Positions 19,734-31,487 are shown, counted from the first letter of the stretch. The stretch: DNA of 64,000 nt from Colwellia sp. Arc7-D (GCF_003061515.1 NZ_CP028924.1:3100001-3164000); one strand, 5' to 3'. A program made the numbers and translations. The notes: a model not told the origin generated them from the sequence alone.

Positions 19734-20711
19734 CTAGTAAGTCATACTGTTTTTGATTGCTTCATAGATCTTTAAATGATCAGCAGCGTATTCTTTCTCA
19801 AGTGCTAATGGATAAGGTGTATCCATGCCACAAACTCGTGCAATTGGCGCTTCTAAGTTTAAGAAACATTCTTGTTGAATAGTGGCAGCAATTTCACTAG
19901 CAAAACCAGCAGTTAATGGCGCTTCTTGGCTAACGACAAAGCGACCTGTTTTTGTCACAGAGTTTGCTACTGTTTCAATATCCCAAGGTAAAATTGTTCG
20001 TAAATCAATAATTTCACATGAAATACCATCAGCAGCAGCTAATGCAGCAGCTTTTTCAACGATCTCAACTTGTGCACCCCAGGCTAATAATGTGATATCA
20101 GTTCCTTGTTGTACAACTTCTGCTTTACCTAAAGGTAATTCGTAATCTTCTTCTGGCACTTCGCCAACTGATGCACGGTATAAACGTTTTGGCTCAAAAA
20201 ATATTACCGGATTATCATCGCGAATTGACGCTAATAACAAACCTTTGGCTTGATAAGGGTTACGCGGCACAACCACTTTTAGACCAGGTGTATGAGCAAA
20301 ATAAGCTTCAGGTGATTGGCTATGATACAAACCACCAGCAATACCACCACCGTATGGTGTACGAATAGTTAATTTACCAACATTGAATTCATTACCACTG
20401 CGGTAACGAAATTTTGCTGACTCATTTACAATTTGATCAAAGGCTGGAAAAATATAATCAGCAAATTGAATTTCAGCAATAGCGGTACTGCCTTGTGCGG
20501 CTAGGCCATTAGCAAAACCAATAACTCCCTGCTCAACTAAAGGCGTATTAAAACAACGGCTTTTGCCAAATTTCTCTTGTAAACCACTGGTTGCTCGAAA
20601 CACACCACCAAAGTGACCTACATCTTCACCAAAACAAACCGCACGATCATTTTCTGTCATGACGGTATCAAGCGCGTTATTAATCGCTTGTAATAAATTC
20701 ATTTGCGCCAT
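19734..20711 (-). CDS. bkdA2: Branched-chain alpha-keto acid dehydrogenase E1 beta
   Basis: 325 residues, a transketolase-like pyrimidine-binding domain plus C-terminal domain. Family blocks are [70 protein letters not shown], and [13 protein letters not shown]. With E1 alpha it performs the thiamine-diphosphate-dependent decarboxylation of keto acids from Leu, Ile and Val. The ATG overlaps the E1 alpha stop by one base (TAATG), indicating coupled translation for a 1:1 complex. Confidence 0.93.
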   Translation of the reverse strand: MAQMNLLQAINNALDTVMTENDRAVCFGEDVGHFGGVFRATSGLQEKFGKSRCFNTPLVEQGVIGFANGLAAQGSTAIAEIQFADYIFPAFDQIVNESAKFRYRSGNEFNVGKLTIRTPYGGGIAGGLYHSQSPEAYFAHTPGLKVVVPRNPYQAKGLLLASIRDDNPVIFFEPKRLYRASVGEVPEEDYELPLGKAEVVQQGTDITLLAWGAQVEIVEKAAALAAADGISCEIIDLRTILPWDIETVANSVTKTGRFVVSQEAPLTAGFASEIAATIQQECFLNLEAPIARVCGMDTPYPLALEKEYAADHLKIYEAIKNSMTY

Positions 20712-21895
20712 TACTTAATTCTCCCTGCAGTAAACGGGTAAGCTTTAGGGTGTTTTTTGATATGACTTTTAAGTTCATCAAATTGACTTTGTAATAAAGG
20801 TGGTACTTTGTCATAAACATCCGTAATTAAATCTTCTACAGGCGGTTTATCAATTTTTTCAGCAACTTTAACCGCCGCTAATACTTCATCACGTAACTTT
20901 TCAAATAGCGCAGTTTCTTGTGCTTCGTCCCACCAACCTTGAGCTAGCATCCAGTTTTTCATACGAAGAATAGGATCATGCTCTTGCCACTTAGCTTCTT
21001 CTTCACGTGTTCTATAACCTGAAGGGTCGTCCGACGTAGAATGCGCACCTAAACGATAAGACATGGCTTCAATTAATACCGGCTTACCTTCTTTTATGGC
21101 ATATTCACGGGATAATTGAACAGCGGCAATAACCGCTAAAATATCATTTCCATCAATACGTAAGGTTTTCATACCGTAACCAACACCACGAGAAGCAATA
21201 CCATTACCGACATATTGTTCATCTGATGGTGTTGAAATAGCGTAGCCATTGTTACGACAGAAAAATATAACAGGAGCTTGATGTACAGCTGCCATGTTTA
21301 AACCGGCATGAAAATCACCTTCAGAGGCGGCGCCTTCACCGAAATAACAAATAGTTACGGCGTCTAAACCTTGCAACTTTTGGCCATAAGCATAACCAGC
21401 AGCTTGTGGTATTTGCGTGCCTAATGGTGATGAAATCGTCATATAGTTCAATGCATTACTACCGTAATGAATTGGCATTTGACGACCTTTACCTAAATCT
21501 TTTTCATTACTGAACATTTGATTCATAAAGTTTTCAAGGCTAAAACCTCGAAACATTAATGCTCCTTGTTCACGATACTGCGCCATGATCATATCTTGAT
21601 CTTTCAGGCCTGCAGCACCACCAACACTAGCGGCTTCTTCACCGAGTGCTGCCATATAAAAACTGATACGACCTTGGCGTTGTGCTGCTACCATTCGCTC
21701 ATCTAAAACACGGTGAAAAGCGAGCGTTTTATAAGTTTTAGTGGCAAGTGCTTGATCAATTTTAGGCATAGCAGCATTTTCATATATGCTGCCATCTTGT
21801 TTCAATATTTTAAGGATTGGAATTTCAACTGAATGACCATCAATAAAAGCGGGTTCATGTACGACCGGGCTTTCGCTATATATGTCAGTGTTCAT
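20711..21895 (-). CDS. bkdA1: Branched-chain alpha-keto acid dehydrogenase E1 alpha
   Basis: 394 residues from the ATG at 21895, chosen because GAGAAGG precedes it; an upstream in-frame TTG at 21928 lacks such support. The ThDP motif is [40 protein letters not shown]. The phosphorylation-loop equivalent [21 protein letters not shown] is typical of branched-chain E1 alpha. It is first gene of the operon; the 395 bp upstream contain inverted repeats that may be regulatory. Products feed branched-chain acyl-CoA to fatty-acid synthesis and catabolism. Confidence 0.93.
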   Translation of the reverse strand: MNTDIYSESPVVHEPAFIDGHSVEIPILKILKQDGSIYENAAMPKIDQALATKTYKTLAFHRVLDERMVAAQRQGRISFYMAALGEEAASVGGAAGLKDQDMIMAQYREQGALMFRGFSLENFMNQMFSNEKDLGKGRQMPIHYGSNALNYMTISSPLGTQIPQAAGYAYGQKLQGLDAVTICYFGEGAASEGDFHAGLNMAAVHQAPVIFFCRNNGYAISTPSDEQYVGNGIASRGVGYGMKTLRIDGNDILAVIAAVQLSREYAIKEGKPVLIEAMSYRLGAHSTSDDPSGYRTREEEAKWQEHDPILRMKNWMLAQGWWDEAQETALFEKLRDEVLAAVKVAEKIDKPPVEDLITDVYDKVPPLLQSQFDELKSHIKKHPKAYPFTAGRIK

Positions 21896-22135
21896 AGCCT
21901 TCTCTTTTTTTATTAACCTTGGGTGCAAGGTGATATTACCTATTTCAACTTTGCTTTAATTATTGAAAGTATAGAAGCTTTCAGCGCAAGATGAATATTA
22001 ATATCATTGTTATGAATTGTTGGTTGTAATAATCGCAAGCACTTTACCTTTACGTAAACTGAAAAACAAGTTTAGTGATAAAAGTGAGTATATAAATTTA
22101 ACAGGCAGCGAGCATAAATCTTTACAGTTATACCC

Positions 22136-22160
22136 TTAGCCATTATACCAAAATGGCTAA
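22136..22160. repeat. Inverted repeat upstream of the bkd operon
   Basis: Perfect 9-bp arms TTAGCCATT (22136-22144) and AATGGCTAA (22152-22160) with a 7-nt loop, no T-run. It lies about 240 bp upstream of the E1 alpha start. It could be an operator or an RNA hairpin in a long leader; the rest of the 395-bp gap shows only the second hairpin at 22233-22254. Confidence 0.5.
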
Positions 22161-22232
22161 TATGTTGATCAACTTACAATAAGGCTTTGGACAAAAAGGA
22201 AAAGTTCAAAATATAACCTGAGTAATTGTGCA

Positions 22233-22254
22233 CCTAAGCCCTTATAGGCTTAGG
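22233..22254. repeat. Hairpin downstream of astE
   Basis: Perfect 8-bp arms CCTAAGCC / GGCTTAGG with a 6-nt loop, 36 bp past the astE stop. It lacks a T-run on either strand, so it is at best a weak or factor-assisted terminator. Confidence 0.4.
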
Positions 22255-22290
22255 CTATTTGTCCATACATAACCCAAGCACCAAGTCGAT

Positions 22291-23400
22291 TTAGCCGAGA
22301 GTTGTTGGCGTTACTGTTAATAAAGCGCGTTGCCCTATCGCAACATTGGCATTAGGAAATATAATAGCTTCACCCGCTTGCTGGGTTTTAATTTCCTTAC
22401 CTCCGTCAATGGCAAGTACATGCCCTTGTGGAAAGTCAGTAAAGTTTTCAACATCATCAGCAAAAGTTAATGAAAAGTCTTCATGATGACGATCAATTAT
22501 TTGTGATATTTCATAGAGGTTAAAGTCACTGGCTTGATAAGACGTTAATTCAAGGTCTTGACCTGAAACAAATTTTGTTAGTGTTTCACGCACTTGTACA
22601 AATTGGCTCATATCGTTCTCACCAAATGGGCGTACTTTGCCTAATTCAACCGTAAAAGCATCAGCGCCAAACTCATTCGAGGAAAAGTAACTAAAGGTTG
22701 TGGTAGGTGAATGCGACAATAATACAGTGCTAACACCACAAGCATGAAGAAATTGTAACTGACTAGTTTTACGCGGCGCGCCATGTAAGAAAGGATAAAC
22801 GGCAAACTTATCACATTTTGAACCACGAATAGCAGTATGAAGGTCATAATGACTTCTAGCGCGTTCACCGCCATTAGCACAAGGTAATGCTTTACCGGCT
22901 TCGAAAAAGTTTCTGACGGTATTTTCTAATAACAATGCACGGTGACGTTCTTTATTAATTAATCCCGCACCTTGCCCTTGGTCTTGCGAATGACCACCAG
23001 AAAATAAACGATTCATATTTTCTTCAACAAAGCGCTCAGCAATATTCATTGATGCCGGATTACCAAAAATAAATAAAACACGCTCTGCTAATGGTAATTC
23101 ACCGCGGATCAATTGGCCGATAATATCGCTACAAATCTCAATAGGCGCTGTTTCATTACCGTGCACCGCACTTGATAAAACAATATCATGATTGCTAGCA
23201 CGGTCAATGGGTTCAAAAGTAATTAATCCCGTTTCTAATACGGTTACTAAACTGCTAGTTTTTGATGCTTGATGTGTTACTTCAAAACTAAAACCACCAC
23301 CGGGTAAGGACCACTCATTGGCACGCGTCATTGATAAGAAATCACCACTTTTTTGTAATGTTGATGCGAAGACTCTGGCTGAACTTGAAAAATCACTCAC
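22291..23400 (-). CDS. astE: Succinylglutamate desuccinylase / aspartoacylase-family zinc hydrolase
   Basis: 369 residues. M14-like zinc site: H80 and E83 in SSAVHGNETAPIE, and the third ligand His in HYDLHTAIRGS. ENMNRLFSG and FTVELGKVRPFGEN (catalytic Glu) match AstE. AstE performs the last step of the arginine succinyltransferase pathway, releasing glutamate and succinate. The start is GTG, with AGGTGA seven bases upstream. The other ast genes are not in this window. It is on the same strand as dadA and may belong with amino-acid catabolism here. Confidence 0.88.
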   Translation of the reverse strand: MSDFSSSARVFASTLQKSGDFLSMTRANEWSLPGGGFSFEVTHQASKTSSLVTVLETGLITFEPIDRASNHDIVLSSAVHGNETAPIEICSDIIGQLIRGELPLAERVLFIFGNPASMNIAERFVEENMNRLFSGGHSQDQGQGAGLINKERHRALLLENTVRNFFEAGKALPCANGGERARSHYDLHTAIRGSKCDKFAVYPFLHGAPRKTSQLQFLHACGVSTVLLSHSPTTTFSYFSSNEFGADAFTVELGKVRPFGENDMSQFVQVRETLTKFVSGQDLELTSYQASDFNLYEISQIIDRHHEDFSLTFADDVENFTDFPQGHVLAIDGGKEIKTQQAGEAIIFPNANVAIGQRALLTVTPTTLG

Positions 23401-23633
23401 GCGGTTTCACCTATTGTATTTTAAAATGTTTAAATCGAATTTGTATGAATAGCACAATATAACTTATGTAATACTCATTAATTATTGCGACACATTATAC
23501 AAGATTTAACCGTTGACGTCCTTAAATGCTATGTTAGTCAGTTTTATGAATGATTATTCATTTATGCTTAAATAGCTTTTATCTAACTTATAAAAATCAA
23601 ACTGGAACATGCTTTTACTTATTAGTTTGTCGA

Positions 23634-24887
23634 TTATAAATAACGAAATGAATCTAACCCCTTAGTATCAATATCAGTTTCTAAACCCGAGACAATATCA
23701 GCTAATAACTTTCCGGATCCGCAAGCCATTGTCCAACCTAACGTACCATGTCCTGTATTCGTATATAAATTAGATATTTTTGTTTTACCGATAATAGGCG
23801 TACCGTCTGGTGTCATTGGGCGAAGTCCAGTCCAAAATTCAGCTTTACTGATATCACCAGCTTTAGGAAATAAGTCTTGTACAACCATAGCGATAGTTGC
23901 TTTTCTTTTTGCCGATAAATCTAAGTTAAAGCCTGCGAGTTCAGCAGTACCCGCGACTCTAATACGATCATTAAAACGTGTAAGTGCAACCTTGTAACTT
24001 TCATCCATGACCGTTGACACAGGTGCAAAATCATCATTAACCAAAGGAAGCGTAAGTGAATAACCTTTCACTGGATATACAGGTAAGTCAATATCCACCT
24101 TCTTTAGAAGCTGTGCTGAATAACTCCCTAAGGCAACAACGAAAGCATCAGCCGTCATTTTACCCATAGAGGTATTAGCTGCGATAATTTTATCGTCCTG
24201 CTGAACCAATTCATTCACGTGCACACTAAATTTAAATTGAACACCAACTTTTAGAGCCATGTCTGTTAATTGCTGACAGAATTTATAACAATCACCTGTT
24301 TCATCATCAGGTAAATGTAAACCAGCAACTATTTTATTTTTTACTAACGCTAACCCCGGTTCTTTTTCAACGCATTCTTCAACATTGAGTAACTTAAAGC
24401 CTATATTACTCGCTGATAATAATTGCATATCTTTTTCAATGGCGTCGACTTGTGACTGATTTCTAAAAACTTGTAACGTGCCTTGCTGACGTCCTTCATA
24501 CTTAATGTCATAATTGTCTCGTAAATCGCTCAAACATTGTCGGCTATAATTTGAAATATTTAGCATTCTTCTTTTGTTAACTTGATAGTTTTTTTCACTG
24601 CAATTTTTTAACAGTGCCATCGTCCAGTGATACAACTCTGGTGAAATGCTAGGTTTGATAATAAGTGGCGAATGTTTTTGAGTTAACCACTTCATCGCTT
24701 TTAGCGGCACGCCAGGCGCAGCCCAAGGCGAGGAATAGCCATAAGATATTTGTCCCGCGTTGGCAAAACTGGTTTCTTCTCCACTTTGCGCTTGTCTATC
24801 AATAACCGTTACTTGATGGCCAGCTTGAGCTAAATACCATGCTGATGTTAATCCAACCACGCCAGATCCTAAAACCAAAACCTTCAT
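23634..24887 (-). CDS. dadA: D-amino acid dehydrogenase, FAD-dependent
   Basis: 417 residues. N-terminal FAD Rossmann motif VLGSGVVGLTSAWYLAQAGHQVTVIDR, and DadA blocks SFANAGQISYGYSSPWAAPG, PVKGYSLTLPL and GLRPMTPDGTPIIG. The C-terminal GHGTLGWTMACGSGKLLADIVSG is typical. It oxidises D-amino acids (D-alanine in E. coli) to keto acids and ammonia, feeding electrons to the respiratory chain. It is divergent from a LysR regulator 114 bp away, the classical arrangement for a LysR target gene. Confidence 0.9.
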   Translation of the reverse strand: MKVLVLGSGVVGLTSAWYLAQAGHQVTVIDRQAQSGEETSFANAGQISYGYSSPWAAPGVPLKAMKWLTQKHSPLIIKPSISPELYHWTMALLKNCSEKNYQVNKRRMLNISNYSRQCLSDLRDNYDIKYEGRQQGTLQVFRNQSQVDAIEKDMQLLSASNIGFKLLNVEECVEKEPGLALVKNKIVAGLHLPDDETGDCYKFCQQLTDMALKVGVQFKFSVHVNELVQQDDKIIAANTSMGKMTADAFVVALGSYSAQLLKKVDIDLPVYPVKGYSLTLPLVNDDFAPVSTVMDESYKVALTRFNDRIRVAGTAELAGFNLDLSAKRKATIAMVVQDLFPKAGDISKAEFWTGLRPMTPDGTPIIGKTKISNLYTNTGHGTLGWTMACGSGKLLADIVSGLETDIDTKGLDSFRYL

Positions 24888-24904
24888 GAAAACAACGCCA
24901 TTTT

Positions 24905-24935
24905 ATGCAAAAATATAACATTACAATGCAAAAAA
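24905..24935. promoter_or_regulatory. Direct repeats in the dadA/LysR divergent promoter
   Basis: Two copies of ATGCAAAAA begin at 24905 and 24926, exactly 21 bp (two helical turns) apart, in the 114-bp gap between dadA and the divergent LysR gene. Placement fits a LysR-type recognition site; no experimental motif supports it. Confidence 0.35.
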
Positions 24936-25001
24936 ATTATGTCTTTATCAAACGATATTTATTAACATCTGTGTTTAGAAATTCTAAAGGCATTAATAAA
25001 G

Positions 25002-25904
25002 ATGGCATTGAAAGGCAATATATTTTCCGGCTTAGTAACCTTTGAGGTTGCTGCGCGGCTAGGTAGTTTTACTAAAACAGCTAATCAATTACACATCACT
25101 ACCGGTGCAATCAGCCAACAGATTAATTTATTAGAAAGTCAACTTTCTCTTAAGTTATTTTTCAGGCATTCCAGAGGCATTAGCTTGACAACCGATGGCA
25201 AGAAACTCTATCAAGTTGTTCAGCACAATTTTGCCGATATCGAAAAAGTTATTGATGAGTTACGACAAGGACAATCTCCTGACGGTGAGATAAAATTAAA
25301 ACTAACCCCCTCTTTCGCCTACAAATGGTTAATCCCTCGCCTTAAGAAATTTTACAACCTGTACCCAAACATTAGTATTCAAACTTATGCGGAAGGAGCT
25401 TTAGTTGATCACCAAGATAGTAATTTTGATTTAACCATAGATTACGGACAATCACCTTACCATAATCAACACGCCCAGCTATTGCTAAACGAGCAACTTA
25501 TTCCTGTAATGAGTCCAAGTTATTTTCAGCGTTTCGATTGGCAAAATAACTCGACAGAAAATCAACAGCAGATATGGCAATCAGTCACTTTATTACACGA
25601 TGCTATGCCGTGGAAAAACGCCAAAAAACATGAGGAATGGCAGTATTGGTTTGAAAAAATGGCAATAAAAACACAGAGTAATCAAGGGCACTTTTTCAAC
25701 CGTACTGACATGGCAATGGCTGCCGCTGAGGCTGGGTTAGGTGTAGCACTTGCAAGATATGCTTTAGTGGAGGAAGACTTTAAACAAGCTCGGCTAACCT
25801 CACCATTTCACCCCATAAATGCTAATGCCGGTTATTACATTATTCAACATCGCTCATCTTCCGTGATTGAATGCTTTAAAGCTTGGTTGTTAACACAAAA
25901 TTAG
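25002..25904 (+). CDS. LysR-family transcriptional regulator (GcvA-like)
   Basis: 300 residues. N-terminal winged helix-turn-helix (FEVAARLGSFTKTANQLHITTGAISQQINLLESQLSLKLF) followed by the LysR substrate-binding domain; the phrase LTPSFAYKWLIPRLKKF resembles the GcvA branch. It probably controls the divergent dadA gene in response to an amino-acid signal. The rest of the 96 bp downstream holds nothing recognisable before recX, which converges on it. Confidence 0.88.
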   Translation: MALKGNIFSGLVTFEVAARLGSFTKTANQLHITTGAISQQINLLESQLSLKLFFRHSRGISLTTDGKKLYQVVQHNFADIEKVIDELRQGQSPDGEIKLKLTPSFAYKWLIPRLKKFYNLYPNISIQTYAEGALVDHQDSNFDLTIDYGQSPYHNQHAQLLLNEQLIPVMSPSYFQRFDWQNNSTENQQQIWQSVTLLHDAMPWKNAKKHEEWQYWFEKMAIKTQSNQGHFFNRTDMAMAAAEAGLGVALARYALVEEDFKQARLTSPFHPINANAGYYIIQHRSSSVIECFKAWLLTQN

Positions 25905-26000
25905 TATTTACGTGAAGCTGTCTATGACAACCTGAATGTATTGATAAAAGTGTTCTCACAGAAAGCACTCTACAGCAGTTTTAATTAAAATTTACCGTTT

Positions 26001-26510
26001 TCAGTTACAGTCATCATCTGAATAACTAATGACCTTATTGGCAATTTCATATGAAAAACCTTTAGTGATCAAGTGCCTTAATGCTTTTTGTTTCAGCTTT
26101 AGATCCTCAATCGGTTCGACACCAAATTTTCTTACTTTTAATATAAGTGCTTTCTCAAAATAGTCTTCGTCTGTTGTTTCAATTGCACTTACACACTCAT
26201 TAATCACCACGAAAGAAAAACCTTTTGTATAAAGTTTTTCTTTAATTTTATTCGCACCAATATTTTTTTCCGATAAGCTCGCGGTTAATCGCTTTGCATA
26301 TCGTAGATCATTAATAATATCTCGCTCAATAAGATATTCCAACGCAGGCTCGTTGAACTGTTTATCGTCTTTAAACAATAGGTTGGCTTTTTGTAGCATA
26401 GTTTTAGCTGAATAGTCACCATAGCGCTCAATCATCCATTGCATATATGATTTTACCCGCTCATAAGAAATAACTTGTGGCTTGGTACTTTGCTTTTTTT
26501 TATAAATCAT
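26001..26510 (-). CDS. recX: RecX-like regulatory protein
   Basis: 169 residues from the ATG at 26510; the frame is open 29 codons further upstream, but MIYKKKQ begins the conserved part. RecX three-helix repeats are recognisable: ARKL-like YGDYSAKTMLQKANLL, LIERDIINDLRYAKRLTASLSEKNIGANKIKEKLYTKGF, and KALRHLITKGFSYEIANKVI. RecX caps RecA filaments and limits recombinase activity. It is not next to recA here. Divergence from canonical RecX is considerable, so this is a family-level call. Confidence 0.75.
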   Translation of the reverse strand: MIYKKKQSTKPQVISYERVKSYMQWMIERYGDYSAKTMLQKANLLFKDDKQFNEPALEYLIERDIINDLRYAKRLTASLSEKNIGANKIKEKLYTKGFSFVVINECVSAIETTDEDYFEKALILKVRKFGVEPIEDLKLKQKALRHLITKGFSYEIANKVISYSDDDCN

Positions 26511-26615
26511 AATGTAAGACCCTAACGCTAAATAATTGTTAACTTTTGAAAAAACAGCGCCTTGTATAGAGTTCACCAATATCAATAAGGTAGGCACTAA
26601 GCAGGTTTATTAAAA

Positions 26616-26642
26616 CAAAAAAAGGTGCCAACTAGCACCTTA
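26616..26642 (-). terminator. Terminator after pgm
   Basis: Stem AAGGTGC / GCACCTT (26622-26628 with 26635-26641), 6-nt loop, and T-rich tail on the minus strand. It separates pgm from recX. Confidence 0.8.
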
Positions 26643-26678
26643 TCTTCGATCATTTCAACAATATTTTATAAACTTAAA

Positions 26679-28325
<1,647 letters not shown>

Positions 28326-28394
28326 TTCAACTCCTTGTATTCATATTAAAGTTTGCTTTAAGCCTGCTACTCAATTGTCACTGATATAATCTAA

Positions 28395-28436
28395 GTAACT
28401 TAAGTAACTTACAGTAACCTATGTAACCTATGTAAC
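28395..28436. repeat. Short phased repeats (GTAAC x5) upstream of pgm
   Basis: GTAAC occurs at 28395, 28404, 28414, 28423 and 28432, spaced 9-10 bp, within units close to GTAACYTA. The array fills most of the gap between seqA (minus) and the pgm start. It may be a microsatellite or a helically phased protein-binding array. Confidence 0.6.
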
Positions 28437-28446
28437 GAAAAAAAAG

Positions 28447-28998
28447 CTAAAGTAAATCGCGAATATTCTCTACGTCTTGTTCATCATAGCCCAATGCTCG
28501 GCTTACTTCGGTTAACATCATCTTTTTACGCGTAGTATTTGAATTTGTTATCACCCAAAAAGGGCTATCAGGTATCTGACGTGGTTTAGTGCTACTGCCA
28601 CTTGCCGCAAGTTCAGCTTCGCTGGCTGCAAAATATAATCGGTCGCGGCCTCTAATATTGCAGACAGTAGAAAACTGCTGATTATGTACTCGATATAAAG
28701 CCGCTAAAATCAATAAAAATCGACCAACGGCGCCACGTTGCATCGCTAATTCTTCTCTATTAATATAGTTAAATACCGAGCCATTATTGTCTGGTGTAAC
28801 ACTTGTTGCTTGTGTTTGAGCAACTTCAACTTCGTTCTTTTCAATAGTGTCTACTTCCACTGTTATTTTATTCTCAACGTCATGTTCATTTGGTAATTTC
28901 ATAAGACGACGTAATATCGACGAGGCACTTTCGCCAATATATTGAGTATTTGAGGCAATGTGCTGATAAAGCTCTTCATCTATTTCGATGTTTTTCAT
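28447..28998 (-). CDS. seqA: SeqA, negative modulator of replication initiation
   Basis: 183 residues from the ATG at 28998 (conserved [29 protein letters not shown] start, AGGG upstream; an ORF extension to 29034 is not conserved). The N-terminal oligomerisation helix is followed by a linker and the hemimethylated-GATC-binding domain ([38 protein letters not shown], ending [21 protein letters not shown]). SeqA sequesters newly replicated oriC. Its presence implies Dam methylation in this organism. It is divergent from ybfF. Confidence 0.95.
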   Translation of the reverse strand: MKNIEIDEELYQHIASNTQYIGESASSILRRLMKLPNEHDVENKITVEVDTIEKNEVEVAQTQATSVTPDNNGSVFNYINREELAMQRGAVGRFLLILAALYRVHNQQFSTVCNIRGRDRLYFAASEAELAASGSSTKPRQIPDSPFWVITNSNTTRKKMMLTEVSRALGYDEQDVENIRDLL

Positions 28999-29262
28999 TG
29001 ATGACCCTAGGATAATTATTATAGATCGCGGCAAGATTATACTTACGTTGATAAGAAGTCTCTATAGTGGATCAGCAAATGATGACATTATTTTCAAAAA
29101 AGAACGCTTATATCAATATCACATTCTATTTCACACGCTTAAATAAACATCTTTAGTTTCGCGTGGTGGTTCATAAAACCACTTTAACTTGGTTTTTCGT
29201 TGCATCAAAATCCTAAAACAAGGACAATTATCCCAACTGAATAACACTGGGCAAATACAACA

Positions 29263-30030
29263 ATGGCGAAGCTTTTAAATTATCAGCAATTGGGCAGCGG
29301 TAAGGACATCATTCTCATTCATGGCTTATTTGGTCGCCTTGAAAACTTAGGAATGGTAGCAAAAGCGTTAGCTGAAAATTTTCGAGTAACGAGTGTTGAT
29401 GTGAGAAATCATGGTGATTCATTTCACGATAGTGTGATGGATTATCCAACCATGGCTCAAGACATTGTTGCTCTTATGGAGCACCTCGCTATAAAAAGCG
29501 CGGTTGTGCTGGGGCATTCTATGGGCGGAAAAATCGCCATGGAACTGGCTTTAACATTTCCTCAGTTAGTTGAAAAATTGATTGTCGCTGACATAGCGCC
29601 AGTAGAATACCCTCCGCATCACAATAAAATAATAGCCGGTTTACAATCTCTCGACTTTACGATTATTAAACAACGTAAAGACGCTGACAAAGAGCTTTCA
29701 TCATACGTTGAAGAGCTTAGCGTTAGACAATTTTTATTAAGAAATTTAAGTACTGAAAACGGTCAACTTGCCTTTAAATGTAATGTTGAAAATATAGCGA
29801 CCAATTACCCAGAAATAATGAAAACCTATCAAGGAAATAACAGCTATCAAGGCGCCACCCTATTCATTAAAGGCGCAAACTCTGACTATATATTACCCGA
29901 GCATCGTGATGAGATTTTGCGTTTGTTTCCTCAAAGTCGTGCTCGAGTTATTCAAGGTGCAGGGCATTGGTTGCATGCTGAGAAAACAACCGCTTTTAAC
30001 CGAAGTGTTGAAGGGTTTTTAGCAAGCTAA
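29263..30030 (+). CDS. ybfF: YbfF-type esterase, alpha/beta hydrolase
   Basis: 255 residues. Alpha/beta-hydrolase signatures: HGLFGRLENLG after the oxyanion strand, nucleophile elbow GHSMGGK, and the late catalytic His in GAGHWLHAEK. YbfF hydrolyses short acyl esters and acyl-CoA thioesters in vitro; its physiological role is unclear. It is divergent from seqA, as in E. coli. It lies ahead of the DUF2788-ybfE-fldA unit. Confidence 0.9.
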   Translation: MAKLLNYQQLGSGKDIILIHGLFGRLENLGMVAKALAENFRVTSVDVRNHGDSFHDSVMDYPTMAQDIVALMEHLAIKSAVVLGHSMGGKIAMELALTFPQLVEKLIVADIAPVEYPPHHNKIIAGLQSLDFTIIKQRKDADKELSSYVEELSVRQFLLRNLSTENGQLAFKCNVENIATNYPEIMKTYQGNNSYQGATLFIKGANSDYILPEHRDEILRLFPQSRARVIQGAGHWLHAEKTTAFNRSVEGFLAS

Positions 30031-30217
30031 TTGATATAGCACGCTTTTTAAAGTCTCAAATTTACTATTACTTGAGCAATGTATTATTGACTCAGTTGGT
30101 CTCATAGACTTTAAGGTTATAAAATTCCATCTAAAGTCTAGCGGCCAAACTAACAATTTTAATGTGTTTAAAAGCACTGATATGCTATAGTGCCGCCTGA
30201 AAATTCTAGGGTTGATT

Positions 30218-30439
30218 ATGATAGCAGAAAACTTTGAATTAGTTGAAGCCATAGGGCTGAATTTATTTTATGCTTTTATCTTTATTTTCATTGGGTTAAC
30301 AATCCATGATGTAATGAAAAAAAACGATGTCCCTAAAATGGGCAAGTTAGTTGTTTATTTTGTATTATTTTTAGGATGTGCCGGATTTATCGCTAAAGGT
30401 ATCATTCAGTTTGTTTGGGAAAGCCAAGGCGTTGGGTAA
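30218..30439 (+). CDS. DUF2788-family small membrane protein
   Basis: 73 residues from the ATG at 30218 (AGGG upstream; an in-frame TTG six bases earlier is unlikely). Two membrane segments: LNLFYAFIFIFIGLTIHDVM and LVVYFVLFLGCAGFIAKGII, joined by a basic loop KKNDVPKMGK. This small inner-membrane family is found next to ybfE and fldA in marine gammaproteobacteria. Function is unknown. Confidence 0.75.
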   Translation: MIAENFELVEAIGLNLFYAFIFIFIGLTIHDVMKKNDVPKMGKLVVYFVLFLGCAGFIAKGIIQFVWESQGVG

Positions 30440-30451
30440 GTAAGTAATAAA

Positions 30452-30739
30452 ATGGCAAAAGAAGTAGCAGATTTAACAACCATTGATTTATTTAGCGATG
30501 AAAAGCGTCCGGGGCGTCCAAAAACGAACCCACATTCGCGCAGCGTGCAAGTAAAGATAAACAAACGTAATCAGGTTAAGCGCGATAAGAACAATGGTCT
30601 AAAGCGAGTAGAGTTCAAACTACATCAAGATGTATTTGAACGCTTAGACGTTTTAGCAAAAGATAAGGGTATTAGTCGAAGTGAGTTAATAGAAGTCTTA
30701 TTAGTTCAATCGCTTGATGCCAACGATATTAAAGTTTAG
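30452..30739 (+). CDS. ybfE: YbfE, LexA-regulated-type ribbon-helix-helix protein
   Basis: 95 residues. The N-terminal basic stretch FSDEKRPGRPKTNPHSRSVQVKINKRNQVKRDK is an AT-hook-like tail. It is followed by a ribbon-helix-helix fold (RVEFKLHQDVFERLDVLAKDKGISRSELIEVLLVQ). In E. coli ybfE is LexA-controlled and sits upstream of fldA. I saw no clear LexA box here. It begins 12 bp after the DUF2788 gene and ends 21 bp before fldA, so one operon is likely. Confidence 0.85.
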   Translation: MAKEVADLTTIDLFSDEKRPGRPKTNPHSRSVQVKINKRNQVKRDKNNGLKRVEFKLHQDVFERLDVLAKDKGISRSELIEVLLVQSLDANDIKV

Positions 30740-30760
30740 TAGATATAAAAGGTTAGATTG

Positions 30761-31288
30761 ATGGCAATTGTAGGTTTATTTTTCGGAAGTGATACAGGTA
30801 ACACCGAAGCCGTAGGCAAAATGATCCAAAAGAAATTGGGCAAAAAACTTGTCGATGTTAAAGATATCGCCAAAAGTACTAAAGAAGAAATAGCTGAGTT
30901 CGATTTATTAATCTTAGGTATCCCTACTTGGTACTACGGTGAAAACCAGTGCGACTGGGATGACTTCTTACCAGAATTAGAAGAAATAGATTTCACTGAT
31001 AAGTTAGTGGCTATTTTTGGATTAGGTGATCAAGAAGATTACGCTGAATACTTCTGTGATGCGATGGAACCATTGCGTGATATTGTTGAGTCTAAAGGTG
31101 CAATCGTCGTTGGTAACTGGTCAACTGAAGGCTATGAATTTGAAGCCTCTAAAGCGTTAACTGACGAAAGTACATTCATCGGTTTATGTATTGATGAAGA
31201 CCGCCAGCCAGAATTAACTGAAGAGCGAGTTGATACATGGGTTAAGCAAATTTATGATGAACTTTGTTTAGCTGAGCTAGAAGATTAA
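30761..31288 (+). CDS. fldA: Flavodoxin FldA
   Basis: 175 residues from the ATG at 30761 (AAGGT six bases upstream), the long-chain flavodoxin size. The FMN phosphate loop GSDTGNTEAV and the isoalloxazine contacts PTWYYGENQCDWDDF and GLGDQEDYAEYFCDA are present. It is a low-potential electron carrier used in isoprenoid, biotin and methionine-synthase chemistry. In E. coli fur follows directly; here fur lies 6 kb further on. A strong terminator closes the unit. Confidence 0.96.
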   Translation: MAIVGLFFGSDTGNTEAVGKMIQKKLGKKLVDVKDIAKSTKEEIAEFDLLILGIPTWYYGENQCDWDDFLPELEEIDFTDKLVAIFGLGDQEDYAEYFCDAMEPLRDIVESKGAIVVGNWSTEGYEFEASKALTDESTFIGLCIDEDRQPELTEERVDTWVKQIYDELCLAELED

Positions 31289-31319
31289 CTTTTAAAGTAA
31301 AAGCTAGCATATCATTAAA

Positions 31320-31350
31320 GAGACCAGCAATTAGCTGGTTTTTTTGTCTC
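31320..31350 (+). terminator. Terminator after fldA
   Basis: Stem ACCAGC / GCTGGT (31323-31328 with 31334-31339), 5-nt loop, seven T, with extra outer pairing GAGAC / GTCTC across the T-run. Confidence 0.85.
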
Positions 31351-31487
31351 TAATATATTGAAAAATCGGGCGGCAACATACTCAACATGTTTTATTACTC
31401 TTAATTAAATTAGCTCACAACATGAAGCAATGCACTTTAATTATACTTTATAAGCATTAAATGTAATTGATTATGCCTTGAATCTGC

